DNA from: Treponema sp.
Lineage (GTDB): Bacteria; Spirochaetota; Spirochaetia; Treponematales; Treponemataceae
NCBI GenBank assembly: GCA_024402535.1
Contig: JAKSTN010000018.1
Coordinates: 1-51,360, forward strand
Direction: 5' to 3'
Length of the DNA stretch: 51,360 nucleotides
Shown piece by piece: positions 15,828-24,380 of the stretch. Under the pieces are notes generated by a model. That model did no database searches and was not told where the DNA came from. It was given only the letters and a program-made list of their open reading frames with translations. The stretch's first letter is position 1. Each line of letters starts with the position of its first letter. Made by a program: the position numbers and the translations under genes.

Positions 15828-15848
15828 TTAAAGTACAGGTTTCATGCC
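15828..15848 (-). repeat. first synonymous echo of the ilvC C-terminus
   Basis: Minus strand reads GGC ATG AAA CCT GTA CTT TAA = GMKPVL-stop, against AMKPVL-stop in the gene. Within MKPVL-stop all four differences are third-position. An AAGCTTA stretch ahead of it also matches the gene's codons for KL. Confidence 0.75.
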
Positions 15849-15933
15849 AGGTTTAAGCTTGAAAAGCAAACCTGGCAAACGCGTTTGTCAAGGCTTTAAG
15901 TGAGCCAAAGGCGAACGTGCCTTGACGAATGCG

Positions 15934-15951
15934 TATAGCTGTCATGTAAGC
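15934..15951 (-). repeat. echo fragment of the AYMTA(M) codons of ilvC
   Basis: Minus strand reads GCT TAC ATG ACA GCT ATA (AYMTAI), 16 of 18 bases identical to the gene's own GCT TAC ATG ACT GCT ATG at 15992-16009. Together with the GMKPVL-stop copy it looks like an older C-terminus that was split by an 85-base palindromic insert (15849-15933). Confidence 0.65.
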
Positions 15952-15976
15952 GCAGAGCTTACATGGAGTCTCAATA

Positions 15977-17455
15977 CTACAGTACTGGCTTCATAGCAGT
16001 CATGTAAGCTCTAAGCTTGCGTCCTACAACTTCGATTGGATGGTTGCGGATTTCAGCGTTTACGGCAACAAGTTCACCGTTGTTTACAGAGCAGTCTTTG
16101 AGTTCAAGTCCTTTACCAATAACATCTGTGTGGAGTTTTGGCATAAGATCTTTTGCCATCATTGGAGCTGCAACGCGAGCGAAGAGGTAGCATCCGTATT
16201 CTGCTGTATCAGAAATAACTTTGTTCATTTCGTACAGACGTTTGCGGTCGATAAGGTTTGCAATAAGAGGAACTTCGTGGAGTGATTCGTAGTAAGCAGA
16301 TTCTTCTTTGATACCAGCGTCAACCATTGTTTCGAATGCAAGTTCACAACCTGCTTTAACCATAGCAACCATAAGAATACCTTTGTCAAAGAATTCCTGT
16401 TCTGTGATTTCTTCGTCAGATTCTTTGTTGTTTTCGAAAGCAAGTTTACCTGTTTCTTCACGCCATGCCAGAAGGTTAGCATCTTTGTTTGCCCAGTCTT
16501 TCATCATTGTTGATGAGAATTCACCAGAGATGATGTCATCCATGTGTTTCTGGTAGAGTGGAGCCAGGAGTGTTTTGATTTCTTTTGAAAGTGCGTTAGC
16601 ACGGATTTTTGCAGGGTTAGACAGACGGTCCATCATGTTTGTAATTCCACCCCATTTGAGGGCTTCTGTAATTACGTTCCAACCGTGCATAAGGAATTTT
16701 GTAGCATATTCAGGTGAAATGCCTTCTTCAATCATTTTGTCGTAACATACGATTGTACCGGCCTGGAGCATACCACAGAGGATTGTCTGTTCGCCCATAA
16801 GGTCAGATTTAACTTCTGCAACGAAGTCTGATTCAAGAACACCAGCTTTTGAACCACCCATACCTACAGCCAGAGCTTTAGCGTATGCCCATCCTTTTCC
16901 TTCTGGGTCATTTTCTGGGTGAACGGCGATAAGATCAGGAACTCCGAATCCGCGTTCGTATTCGTGCCAAACTTCTGTACCTGGTCCTTTAGGAGCACAC
17001 ATTACAACTGTGATGTCCTTGCGGATCTGCATTCCTTCTTCGATCATGTTGAATCCATGAGAGTACCAGAGAGCAGAGTTCTGTTTCATGTGTTTCATAA
17101 CTTCTGTAATAACAGGAGTGTGCTGCTTGTCTGGAGTAAGGTTTCCAACAAGGTCAGCTGTTGGGATCATTTCTTCGTATGTTCCGCATTTGAAACCGTT
17201 TTCTGTAGCGTTTTTCCATGACTGGCGTTTTTCTGTAATTGCAGATTCACGGAGTGCATAAGATACATCCAGACCTGCAGCGCGCAGACACATACCCTGG
17301 TTAAGACCCTGAGCACCACATCCTACGATAACGATTTTTTTGCCTTTAAGAGCGTTTACTCCATCAGCAAACTCTTCTTTAGCCATTGAGCGGCAGTGTC
17401 CAAGCTGAAGCTTAGCTACACGCCAAGGAATTGCATTGAAATAGTTGTTTCCCAT
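15977..17455 (-). CDS. ilvC: ketol-acid reductoisomerase, class II
   Basis: 492 residues, the length of the long (class II, E. coli-like) enzyme. It converts acetolactate or acetohydroxybutyrate to the dihydroxy acid with NADPH in valine, leucine and isoleucine synthesis. The N-terminal Rossmann domain has [16 protein letters not shown] at 39-54; the knotted domains carry [28 protein letters not shown] and [16 protein letters not shown], with the Glu/Asp metal ligands of the family. The C-terminus [14 protein letters not shown] parallels the KLRGYMTDMK end of the E. coli enzyme but diverges after MK. AGAGGTG precedes the ATG. The downstream region holds multiple synonymous copies of the last codons. 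Confidence 0.97.
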   Translation of the reverse strand: MGNNYFNAIPWRVAKLQLGHCRSMAKEEFADGVNALKGKKIVIVGCGAQGLNQGMCLRAAGLDVSYALRESAITEKRQSWKNATENGFKCGTYEEMIPTADLVGNLTPDKQHTPVITEVMKHMKQNSALWYSHGFNMIEEGMQIRKDITVVMCAPKGPGTEVWHEYERGFGVPDLIAVHPENDPEGKGWAYAKALAVGMGGSKAGVLESDFVAEVKSDLMGEQTILCGMLQAGTIVCYDKMIEEGISPEYATKFLMHGWNVITEALKWGGITNMMDRLSNPAKIRANALSKEIKTLLAPLYQKHMDDIISGEFSSTMMKDWANKDANLLAWREETGKLAFENNKESDEEITEQEFFDKGILMVAMVKAGCELAFETMVDAGIKEESAYYESLHEVPLIANLIDRKRLYEMNKVISDTAEYGCYLFARVAAPMMAKDLMPKLHTDVIGKGLELKDCSVNNGELVAVNAEIRNHPIEVVGRKLRAYMTAMKPVL

Positions 17456-17509
17456 TTCTACACCTCTATTTTTTTTATTATTTTATTAGCATGTTAATAC
17501 TATGTTTCC

Positions 17510-17538
17510 ATTATATAGCATTTACAAGAATATGACTA
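17510..17538 (-). promoter_or_regulatory. probable ilvC promoter
   Basis: Minus strand TAGTCA, 17-base spacer, TATAAT; the -10 is at 17515-17510. A small dyad (ACTTTA ... TAAAGT) lies just upstream. The -35 is a weak match (4 of 6). Confidence 0.45.
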
Positions 17539-17594
17539 CTTTAATAATACTAAAGTTATTAAATATTTCTTAATTTTTACTCTTTTTTTTTGAT

Positions 17595-18014
17595 TTAATC
17601 CTTATTTTTGCACTTAATTTCCATCATTTCTTCAATTCCGTGGTGAAGAAGGCGGCAAATAGGGGTGTCGGGGGTTTTATAATAAACTTCTTTTCCATCT
17701 CTACGGCTTTCTATAAGGCCGGCGGTTTTGAGAAGCTTCAGATGATGGCTGACCGCAGGGCTGGACATATCAACAATTGCAGAAATGTTTGCGACGCATT
17801 CTTCGCAATGGCATAGAAGCCAGAAAATTCTTAAACGGGAAAAATCATCAAGCAACTTGAACATTTCGGCAAGAGTCTGAAAATCATCTGTTTTAGAAAG
17901 TGTCTCCTTTATAAAAGGAACTATTTCCTGTTCACCATGGTTATGGGGCAGGGTTTTCTCATGAATAAGAGACTTAATATGATCTGCATGATATTTTGGG
18001 GCATCTACTGACAT
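17595..18014 (-). CDS. ArsR/SmtB-family metal-responsive repressor
   Basis: 139 residues from the ATG at 18014; the open frame could extend to a TTG at 18044 but ATG fits the promoter better. It is a winged-helix ArsR protein: LLDDFSRLRIFWLL, the metal-site-like CHCEECVANI, the recognition helix SPAVSHHLKLLKTAGLIE and the wing RRDGKEVYY. Cys residues at the start of the DNA-binding domain are those used by CadC/ArsR types to sense soft metals. It is divergent from the metallochaperone and P-type ATPase genes, and the shared 90-base intergenic region has two dyads, so it most likely represses them until Cd, Zn or Pb binds. Its own start has no ribosome-binding site and appears leaderless. Confidence 0.9.
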   Translation of the reverse strand: MSVDAPKYHADHIKSLIHEKTLPHNHGEQEIVPFIKETLSKTDDFQTLAEMFKLLDDFSRLRIFWLLCHCEECVANISAIVDMSSPAVSHHLKLLKTAGLIESRRDGKEVYYKTPDTPICRLLHHGIEEMMEIKCKNKD

Positions 18015-18020
18015 GTCTAA

Positions 18021-18049
18021 ATAATACTCTAAAATCCTTGACAAATCAA
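18021..18049 (-). promoter_or_regulatory. promoter of the ArsR gene
   Basis: Minus strand TTGATT (18049-18044), 17-base spacer, TATTAT (18026-18021), ending six bases before the ATG. The -35 overlaps the -35 of the divergent export operon. Confidence 0.5.
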
Positions 18050-18066
18050 ACGATTAAACATATATT
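18038..18066 (+). promoter_or_regulatory. promoter of the metal-export operon
   Basis: Consensus TTGACA (18038-18043), 17-base spacer, TATATT (18061-18066). The -10 lies inside the upstream dyad, as expected for ArsR repression. Confidence 0.65.
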
Positions 18067-18095
18067 TAATTGTATGATTAAACAATCGTTTAATC
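18052..18095. promoter_or_regulatory. two dyad operators for the ArsR repressor
   Basis: GATTAAAC (18076-18083) and GTTTAATC (18088-18095) form a perfect 8-base dyad with a 4-base spacer. A second, less perfect dyad ATTAAA/TTTAAT (18053-18058, 18065-18070) covers the -10. Both share the half-site GATTAAAC, which supports one protein binding both. Confidence 0.6.
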
Positions 18096-18109
18096 GTTGG
18101 AGGTAAAAG

Positions 18110-18328
18110 ATGAAAAAGACATACAAAATCGAAGTAGACTGTGCAGCATGTGCTCAGAAAGTAGAAGACGCAGCAAAGAAAGTTGACGGGGTTGTTTCTC
18201 TTACAGTGAATTTCATGACTCAGAAAATGACTGTAGAAATGGCTGACGATGCAGATGAAAAGAAAATCATGAAAGCTGTGGAGAAAGCCGGAAAAAAAGT
18301 AGAAGACGATTTCGAAATCGAATATTAG
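18110..18328 (+). CDS. small heavy-metal-associated (HMA) metallochaperone
   Basis: 72 residues forming a single HMA domain: VDCAACAQKVEDAAKKV carries the CxxC metal site, followed by VNFMTQKMTVEM typical of the ferredoxin-like fold. It probably delivers a soft metal to the ATPase encoded 52 bases downstream, which itself lacks an N-terminal HMA domain; the pair looks like a CadA/ZntA protein split into two genes. TTGGAGG is the ribosome-binding site. Confidence 0.9.
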   Translation: MKKTYKIEVDCAACAQKVEDAAKKVDGVVSLTVNFMTQKMTVEMADDADEKKIMKAVEKAGKKVEDDFEIEY

Positions 18329-18380
18329 GACAATGAATAATTTTTCATTTTAATAATTATGCGCCAAACGGATGGTTGAT

Positions 18381-20321
18381 ATGACAAAAAAACAGAATAA
18401 AATGCTTAAGCGGATTGTCACCGCATCTGTTCTTTTTATTTTTCTAAACATCATAAATAAAGTAATTGCCAGCGGAGAGCTTAGAAGTCAGTTCTGGTAT
18501 AAAATCACTCTTATTTCATTTTATGCCGCTGCTTATCTTGTAATCGGGTATGACATTCTGAAAAAAGCTTTTAAAGGAATCATAAAAGGTCAGGTATTTG
18601 ATGAGAACTTTCTTATGGCCGTTGCAACTCTTGGTGCCATTGGTGTAACCGTTTACAATACCGTAGCACTTGGAAGTACCGATTTTGATTTCAATGAAGC
18701 CGTAGCCGTAATGCTTTTCTATCAGATCGGTGAGTTCTTCCAGTCTGTAGCTGTTGGAAAAAGCCGTAAAAGCATTACAGCCCTTATGGATATCCGTCCG
18801 GACTATGCAAATATCGAAAAGGACGGTCAGCTCACACAGGTTGATCCTGAAGAAGTTGCCGTTGGTTCTGTAATTGTTGTGCAGCCTGGTGAACGTGTTC
18901 CTTTGGACGGCTTTATTCTTGAAGGTTCATCAACCCTTAATACAAGTGCCCTTACAGGGGAAAGCCTTCCGCGTGAAGTTTCAGCTGATGATGAAGTTAT
19001 TTCGGGCTGTATCAACATGACTGGTGTTCTGAAAGTTCAGACAACAAAAGCCTTTGGTGAATCAACTGTTTCAAAGATTCTGACACTTGTAGAAGAATCC
19101 AGTTCAAGAAAATCAAAATCAGAAAACTTTATTTCAAAGTTTGCCCGTGTATACACCCCGATTGTCTGTGCCGGCGCTCTGGTACTTGCAATCGTTCCGC
19201 CAGTAGTAAATCTTGTTATGGGAAATGAAGCACTGTTTGCAGAGTGGATTTACCGTGCCCTTACATTCCTTGTAATCAGCTGTCCTTGTGCTCTGGTAGT
19301 AAGTATTCCGCTTTCGTTCTTTGCAGGCCTTGGAGCCGCAAGTAAGGAAGGTGTTCTGATCAAAGGTTCAAATTATCTTGAAACTTTGAGTAAGGTTCGT
19401 ACTATTGTTTTTGATAAAACCGGAACTTTAACAAAAGGTGTTTTTGAAGTTGCAGGTGTTCATCACAATAAAATAGAAGAAGAAAAACTTCTTGAATATG
19501 CAGCCCTTGCAGAATGCAGTTCAAGTCATCCTATTGCAGTAAGTCTCCGCGATGCTTATGGAAAAGAAATTGACCGTAACCGGGTAACTGACATTCAGGA
19601 GATTGCAGGGCACGGCCTTACAGCCGTGGTTGACGGAAACAAAATTGCTTGCGGAAACGGAAAGCTTATGGAAATCATGAACCTGGAATATAAGCCTTGT
19701 TCTCATACTGGAACTGTTATTCATGTTGCTGTAAACGGTGAATATGCCGGTCATATTCTTATAAGCGATGTAATAAAGTCTGAAGCAAAAGATGCAATCG
19801 GAAACCTTAAAAAAGCCGGAGTCCGTAAAACCGTAATGCTTACAGGAGATGCAAAGTCTGTTGCAGAAAAAGTGGGGCAGGAACTTGGGCTTACTGAAGT
19901 TCACGCAGAACTTCTTCCTCAGGACAAGGTGTCACAAGTTGAACGGCTTCTTGAAGTTCAGACTTCAGAAAAAGACGGCGGAAAACTTGCTTTTGTTGGA
20001 GACGGTATAAACGACGCTCCGGTTCTTAGCCGTGTAGATATCGGCATTGCTATGGGAGCTATGGGAAGTGATGCAGCAATTGAAGCTGCAGACATTGTTC
20101 TTATGGATGATAATCCTGTAAAAATCGGACGGGGCATTAAGATAAGCCGCAAGTGTATTCGTATTGTTTATGAAAACATTGTTTTTGCTCTTGGCGTAAA
20201 ACTTCTTTGTCTTGTGCTTGGCGCTTTTGGCATTGCCAATATGTGGACAGCAATCTTTGCCGATGTTGGCGTTATGATTCTTGCAGTTTTGAATGCAATC
20301 CGGGCTCTTCGTTGTAAATAA
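18381..20321 (+). CDS. P1B-type heavy-metal-exporting ATPase (Zn/Cd/Pb type)
   Basis: 646 residues from 18381, where GGATGG lies five bases upstream; an in-frame ATG at 18372 is the alternative. Family signatures: ALTGESLPREV (actuator), SCPCALVVSIPL with the CPC metal motif at about 300, phosphorylation site DKTGTLTKG at about 343, SSSHPIAVSL (HP motif of metal pumps) and GDGINDAPVLSRVDIGIAMG near 540. The last two helices have Lys in KLLCLVLGAF and Asp in FADVGVMILAVLNAIRAL, the pattern of Zn/Cd/Pb exporters (P1B-2). It has no N-terminal HMA domain, which the preceding gene supplies. Under control of the divergent ArsR. Confidence 0.93.
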   Translation: MTKKQNKMLKRIVTASVLFIFLNIINKVIASGELRSQFWYKITLISFYAAAYLVIGYDILKKAFKGIIKGQVFDENFLMAVATLGAIGVTVYNTVALGSTDFDFNEAVAVMLFYQIGEFFQSVAVGKSRKSITALMDIRPDYANIEKDGQLTQVDPEEVAVGSVIVVQPGERVPLDGFILEGSSTLNTSALTGESLPREVSADDEVISGCINMTGVLKVQTTKAFGESTVSKILTLVEESSSRKSKSENFISKFARVYTPIVCAGALVLAIVPPVVNLVMGNEALFAEWIYRALTFLVISCPCALVVSIPLSFFAGLGAASKEGVLIKGSNYLETLSKVRTIVFDKTGTLTKGVFEVAGVHHNKIEEEKLLEYAALAECSSSHPIAVSLRDAYGKEIDRNRVTDIQEIAGHGLTAVVDGNKIACGNGKLMEIMNLEYKPCSHTGTVIHVAVNGEYAGHILISDVIKSEAKDAIGNLKKAGVRKTVMLTGDAKSVAEKVGQELGLTEVHAELLPQDKVSQVERLLEVQTSEKDGGKLAFVGDGINDAPVLSRVDIGIAMGAMGSDAAIEAADIVLMDDNPVKIGRGIKISRKCIRIVYENIVFALGVKLLCLVLGAFGIANMWTAIFADVGVMILAVLNAIRALRCK

Positions 20322-20353
20322 AAAAAAGCCTGTTTCTCAGGCGAGAAACAGGC
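20319..20353 (-). terminator. terminator between ATPase and chemoreceptor
   Basis: GCCTGTTTCTC (20328-20338) pairs perfectly with GAGAAACAGGC (20343-20353), an 11-base stem. The T-run is on the minus strand, so it mainly serves the chemoreceptor gene; the plus-strand ATPase may use it weakly. Confidence 0.85.
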
Positions 20354-20383
20354 AAAAAACAAAAAAAGGGAAAGGGGGAGGAT

Positions 20384-22264
20384 TTATTTCAACTTGAAGA
20401 ACGAAGTTTTCTTCTTCAATTCTTGTGTTGACTGAATATTTTCTTCCACTGCAGACTGAACGTTATACAGTGAAAGGTTTACTTCTGTAGTAGACTTAGA
20501 AATAATGTTTACGACTCTGTTTATCTCTACAGTAATCTGTGAAAGTTTTTCCATTTCAGAAAGAACAATATCAGAACCGTTCAGCATGTTTTTAGAATTG
20601 TCCTGAACAGTTTGGGTTGAGTCAGTAATCAGGCGGATTGATTCAAGAATCTGGCTTGAACCGGCGTTCTGTTCCTGCATTGCACGCATAATAGCTTCTT
20701 CCTGGTTCTGTACTTTCTGGGTCAGATCATAAATGCGCGAGAACTGTTCCTGAACTTCACTGATGTCTTTGGAAACATTTTCAATTGAAACTCCCAGTGT
20801 TCCAAGACGGTCAGAAATTGATTTCGACTGTTCATTTGAATCTTCGGCAAGTTTACGGATTTCGTCTGCAACAACGGCAAAACCTTTTCCGGCGTCTCCT
20901 GCATGAGCGGCTTCGATTGCAGCGTTCATGGCAAGAAGGTTTGTCTGCTCTGCCATATTCTGAATCATTTCAGATGCTTCCTGCATACCCTTTGATTCTT
21001 CTGCAATTTTGCGAGCTGTTTCAACGGCGCTTTCAACTTTCTTCTGGCCTGAAGAAGACTCTTCGTTTAATGACTGTACTGTAGTTGAGTTCTGACGGAG
21101 AATGTTTGTAACAGAATTAATGTTTGCAACCATTTCCTCAATAGCAGCAGAAGACTGGGTAACACTAGAAGCCTGGTTCTGGATATTGTCATTGAGAATT
21201 TCGATGTTGGTAACGATGTCTTTAATTGAGGCTTGAGTTTCGTTAACGGAATTGTTCTGAGTTCCCATATCAGTTTTTACAGTATTGATGTTATTTGAAA
21301 TCGCTGAAATGTCATCAGAAATAATGCGTATGTTTGCCTTAAGGGAACTTGCTGTATTGGTTGAAGTATCACTGGCATCCTGAATGCTTCCAAGAAGGTC
21401 AATGGAATCCTTTGAGAACTTGTTAAGTCCGTGAAGAGCAACACCAAGGTTATCGCGGGTTTCAACATCCATATGGCTGTTTGTATAGTCTCCGTTTGAA
21501 ATTCTTGTAACATAATCAGAAAGTCCGTCAATGAGGCGCTGTTTTTCGCGCATGTTAGCATGGTTTGAGATTGTTCCTAAAATTACCAGAATGATTCCTG
21601 AAGGGAGAACGTTTCCAAGGAAATAGGCGGAAGCCATTTGGTGTGACATTCGTGTATCCATCAGTTTCATACAAGGAGCAAGAACTCCAAGGAAAACGCC
21701 AATTAATGTCTGGCAGGAAATGATGAGGGCAAAACGTGACATTCTCAACGCCATCATATCTTTCCGGACTTTTACGAATCTCATGTAACGGGAAAGATGA
21801 ATGTTGAGTCTAACGTAACAAAGGGTTCCGACAGAAAAATATGATGAAAGAGTTGATATTAGAACTGAAAATGCATAATTGTCAGTAAAAGAAATATTGC
21901 ATGAAATAAGTGCGATTAATGTACAGAAGAAAAGGACAACACATGGAACAACTGAAGAAAACCAGAGGAATAGTTTATAAATGAAAGAAACTTTTTTTAT
22001 AGACTCTTCAGTTCCGTCGTAGCTTCTGATTTTCTTCATACAGAAATAATAGAAAACACCTGGAAGAATTAACATTCCAAGGTTTGCAATCTTCATTGAA
22101 GGAGTACTTCTGAATGCTTGTATTTCCTCCGGTGTTAATAATTGTCCGCCTATTACAGCAAAAACAAACATAAGTAATGGAAGAAAACAGGTCAGATAAT
22201 TATAAAGAAGAATTGTTTTGGGTGGCTTGGGGATATTAAGAGGGGAATTTGCTGTTTCAGACAT
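20384..22264 (-). CDS. methyl-accepting chemotaxis protein, six-TM type
   Basis: 626 residues from the ATG at 22264, chosen because GGAG lies eight bases upstream; the longer frame would need a TTG. The first 250 residues have about six hydrophobic segments with short loops, then a HAMP-like stretch and the signalling coiled coil, with the tip [20 protein letters not shown] near residue 438. Tandem paralogue of the gene at 22420 (shared [32 protein letters not shown]). As it has no large periplasmic domain, ligand sensing may be intramembrane or energy related; the ligand is unknown. Confidence 0.92.
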   Translation of the reverse strand: MSETANSPLNIPKPPKTILLYNYLTCFLPLLMFVFAVIGGQLLTPEEIQAFRSTPSMKIANLGMLILPGVFYYFCMKKIRSYDGTEESIKKVSFIYKLFLWFSSVVPCVVLFFCTLIALISCNISFTDNYAFSVLISTLSSYFSVGTLCYVRLNIHLSRYMRFVKVRKDMMALRMSRFALIISCQTLIGVFLGVLAPCMKLMDTRMSHQMASAYFLGNVLPSGIILVILGTISNHANMREKQRLIDGLSDYVTRISNGDYTNSHMDVETRDNLGVALHGLNKFSKDSIDLLGSIQDASDTSTNTASSLKANIRIISDDISAISNNINTVKTDMGTQNNSVNETQASIKDIVTNIEILNDNIQNQASSVTQSSAAIEEMVANINSVTNILRQNSTTVQSLNEESSSGQKKVESAVETARKIAEESKGMQEASEMIQNMAEQTNLLAMNAAIEAAHAGDAGKGFAVVADEIRKLAEDSNEQSKSISDRLGTLGVSIENVSKDISEVQEQFSRIYDLTQKVQNQEEAIMRAMQEQNAGSSQILESIRLITDSTQTVQDNSKNMLNGSDIVLSEMEKLSQITVEINRVVNIISKSTTEVNLSLYNVQSAVEENIQSTQELKKKTSFFKLK

Positions 22265-22356
22265 ATAAAACTCCAATATATAAAATTTATCAATCTTGAT
22301 TAGTTTAAATTATATATCATTTCTCTAAAAACTCCAACAAATAATGAAAATTTATT

Positions 22357-22388
22357 AAAAAAAGGCGCCCACCGGCCTGGCGGGCGCC
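22357..22388 (-). terminator. terminator of the upstream chemoreceptor gene
   Basis: GGCGCCC (22364-22370) pairs with GGGCGCC (22382-22388), extended by ACC/GGT; on the minus strand a run of seven T follows. Strong GC-rich stem. Confidence 0.88.
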
Positions 22389-22419
22389 AAAAGTAAGGAG
22401 TTAAAAAGTATTTGGGTAC

Positions 22420-24291
22420 CTATGAGGGCAGCTTGAATGTTTCAGTCTGTGCTGCCAGGTTTTCTGCTGATTCAATGTTTTCATCGGCTGAAGATTTAAC
22501 TTCGCTTACAGACTGATTAACAATTGCAGTTGCTTCGGAAATGGCAGAAATAGAATCATTTATTTCCAGTGTAATGGAAGCAAGTCTTTCCATTTCAGAA
22601 AGAACTGTATCAGAACCATTTAACATATTGTTTGAATTATCCTGAACAATCTGTGTTGATTCGGTAATCATTCGGATGGCTTCAAGAATCTGGCTTGAAC
22701 CGGCGTTCTGTTCCTGCATAGCGGCCATAATGGCTTCTTCCTGATGCTGGACTTTTCTGGTAAGTTCAAAAATCTTTGTGAACTGTTCCTGAACTGCTGT
22801 AATATTTTTGGTAACATTTTCAATGGAATCTCCAAGGGCCCCAAGACGATTTGAAATAGATTTTGACTGTTCGTTTGAATCTTCTGCAAGCTTACGGATT
22901 TCATCTGCAACAACGGCAAATCCTTTTCCTGCGTCGCCTGCGTGAGCCGCTTCAATTGCAGCGTTCATGGCAAGAAGGTTTGTCTGTTCTGCAATATTCT
23001 GAATCATTTCAGATGCTTCCTGCATTCCTTTGGATTCTTCAGAAATCAGATGGGAGATTTCTACTGCTGCTTCAACTTTTTTCTGGCCTGTTGAAGATTC
23101 GTTATTCAGGTTTTCTACAGTAACGCCGTTCTGCTTAAGGATGTTTGTAACAGAATTTATGTTTGCAACCATTTCTTCAATAGCGGCCGAAGACTGTGTA
23201 ACACTGGCAGCCTGACTGTGAATATGATCATTCAGGGTGCTGATATTTTCAACGATCTCTTTAATTGTGGTCTGGGTCTGGGTAACAGATACAGATTGTG
23301 TCTGCATATCAGACTGAACATTTGTTACTTTTTCAGAAACAATAGACATTCCGTTTTTTATAGAATCAACATCACCAGAAAGAATTGCTGCCATTTTGTG
23401 TGATTTGTTTCCGGCATCCACAATTCCATTAAGGATTTCAATGTTTGTTCTTGTAAGCCGGTTCATGGCGTGAAGGGCAAGACCAAGGTTATCTCGAGTT
23501 TCAACTTTAATGTGGCAGTCTGTATAATCGCCTTCTGCAACTTTATTGATAACCCGTTCCATTTCATCAATCATTCTTTGTTTTTCCCAGATGCAGACAT
23601 GAATGGCAACACAGCCAAATGTCCCCTGGACTATAGCAGATGGAATCATATAATTCAGGAAGTACATCATGGATTCTCCCTGTGTACTTGTGAAAATCAT
23701 TGTGGTTGGACAAAGAATTGCAAGGGCAAGTCCAATTACGGCTTCAACAGAAACTATCTGAACAAGCCTGGACATTTTAATATTCATATATTCTCTTTTT
23801 ACTTTGATGAAACTCATGTAACGGGAAAGCTGTGCATTGAGAATTACAAAGAAGAATGTTCCGATGGAGAAGAATGAAGAAAGGGAAGTTCCGATAATTG
23901 CCAGTGCATGACCATATGCAAAACCGATCTTTAAGTGAACACAGGTTATGATTGTCCCTAAAAAAAGGAAAGCTGCCGGAAAGACGGAACTGACCCATGT
24001 AAAAAGCTTGTAGTATGAACTTGCCCGTTTTAACGACTCTTCAGAACCGTCATAACTGCGAATATTTCTCATGCAGTTTTCATAAATGATGGCAGGAGCG
24101 ATAAACATAATAAAATAAAGAATTTTCTGCGTGATGCTGGAATTGTATTGTACAAATTCTTCTGTTGTAAGGAATTTTCCTCCTTTTAATGCTACAAGGA
24201 AAAGAATTGCCGGAACGAAAAAAGTACAGTAAGTATAAACGAAGATTCGTTTTTTTGGTTTTGGTGTGTTTGGATTAATTGCTGCGGACAT
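22420..24291 (-). CDS. methyl-accepting chemotaxis protein, six-TM type
   Basis: 623 residues; AGGAGAT precedes the ATG. It has the same architecture as its neighbour at 20384 and clear sequence identity along its length, so the two arose by tandem duplication. The N-terminal membrane block carries about six TM helices; the signalling domain tip [20 protein letters not shown] is near residue 435. The two genes have separate terminators and probably separate promoters, so they can be expressed independently. Confidence 0.92.
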   Translation of the reverse strand: MSAAINPNTPKPKKRIFVYTYCTFFVPAILFLVALKGGKFLTTEEFVQYNSSITQKILYFIMFIAPAIIYENCMRNIRSYDGSEESLKRASSYYKLFTWVSSVFPAAFLFLGTIITCVHLKIGFAYGHALAIIGTSLSSFFSIGTFFFVILNAQLSRYMSFIKVKREYMNIKMSRLVQIVSVEAVIGLALAILCPTTMIFTSTQGESMMYFLNYMIPSAIVQGTFGCVAIHVCIWEKQRMIDEMERVINKVAEGDYTDCHIKVETRDNLGLALHAMNRLTRTNIEILNGIVDAGNKSHKMAAILSGDVDSIKNGMSIVSEKVTNVQSDMQTQSVSVTQTQTTIKEIVENISTLNDHIHSQAASVTQSSAAIEEMVANINSVTNILKQNGVTVENLNNESSTGQKKVEAAVEISHLISEESKGMQEASEMIQNIAEQTNLLAMNAAIEAAHAGDAGKGFAVVADEIRKLAEDSNEQSKSISNRLGALGDSIENVTKNITAVQEQFTKIFELTRKVQHQEEAIMAAMQEQNAGSSQILEAIRMITESTQIVQDNSNNMLNGSDTVLSEMERLASITLEINDSISAISEATAIVNQSVSEVKSSADENIESAENLAAQTETFKLPS

Positions 24292-24380
24292 AAAATCTCC
24301 TAAAAATCTCTAAATTTATTATCACATGGCTATAGAAGAAATCAAAGAGAAATTGGAGATTTTTGAAAAACACTATAGGG

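Larger units (their letters stand above)
15439..15976 (-). other. 538-base palindrome-rich tail downstream of ilvC
   Basis: No gene is seen here. The stretch is dense in perfect inverted repeats, listed on the plus strand: CGAAAGCG around 15525-15550 (10-base arms CACGAAAGCG/CGCTTTCGTG), AACGTGGCAT/ATGCCACGTT (about 15550-15600, 10-base arms), CAGTTTGC/GCAAACTG around 15670-15690, TAGCCTTCC/GGAAGGCTA (15776-15799), GCCAGGTTT/AAACCTGGC (about 15846-15876), GCCTTGAC/GTCAAGGC with flanking GCGT/ACGC (about 15880-15933), CATGTAAG/CTTACATG (15943-15965). It also contains several copies of the codons for the ilvC C-terminus, annotated separately. It looks like a stack of palindromic insertions or recombination scars at one gene end. 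Confidence 0.75.

Noticed and set aside
15439..15976. Small ORFs or a tRNA/ncRNA gene in the ilvC tail
   Set aside because: No frame has plausible initiation and length, and none of the hairpins forms a tRNA cloverleaf with a CCA end. An unrecognised small RNA cannot be excluded.
18015..18044. TTG start giving the ArsR protein ten more residues
   Set aside because: It has no ribosome-binding site and would place the start codon inside the -35 region; the ATG at 18014 lies six bases after a good -10.
20384..24291. Recent gene duplication or assembly artefact of the two chemoreceptors
   Set aside because: The two proteins differ throughout, including the membrane part, and have different terminators, so this is an old tandem duplication.
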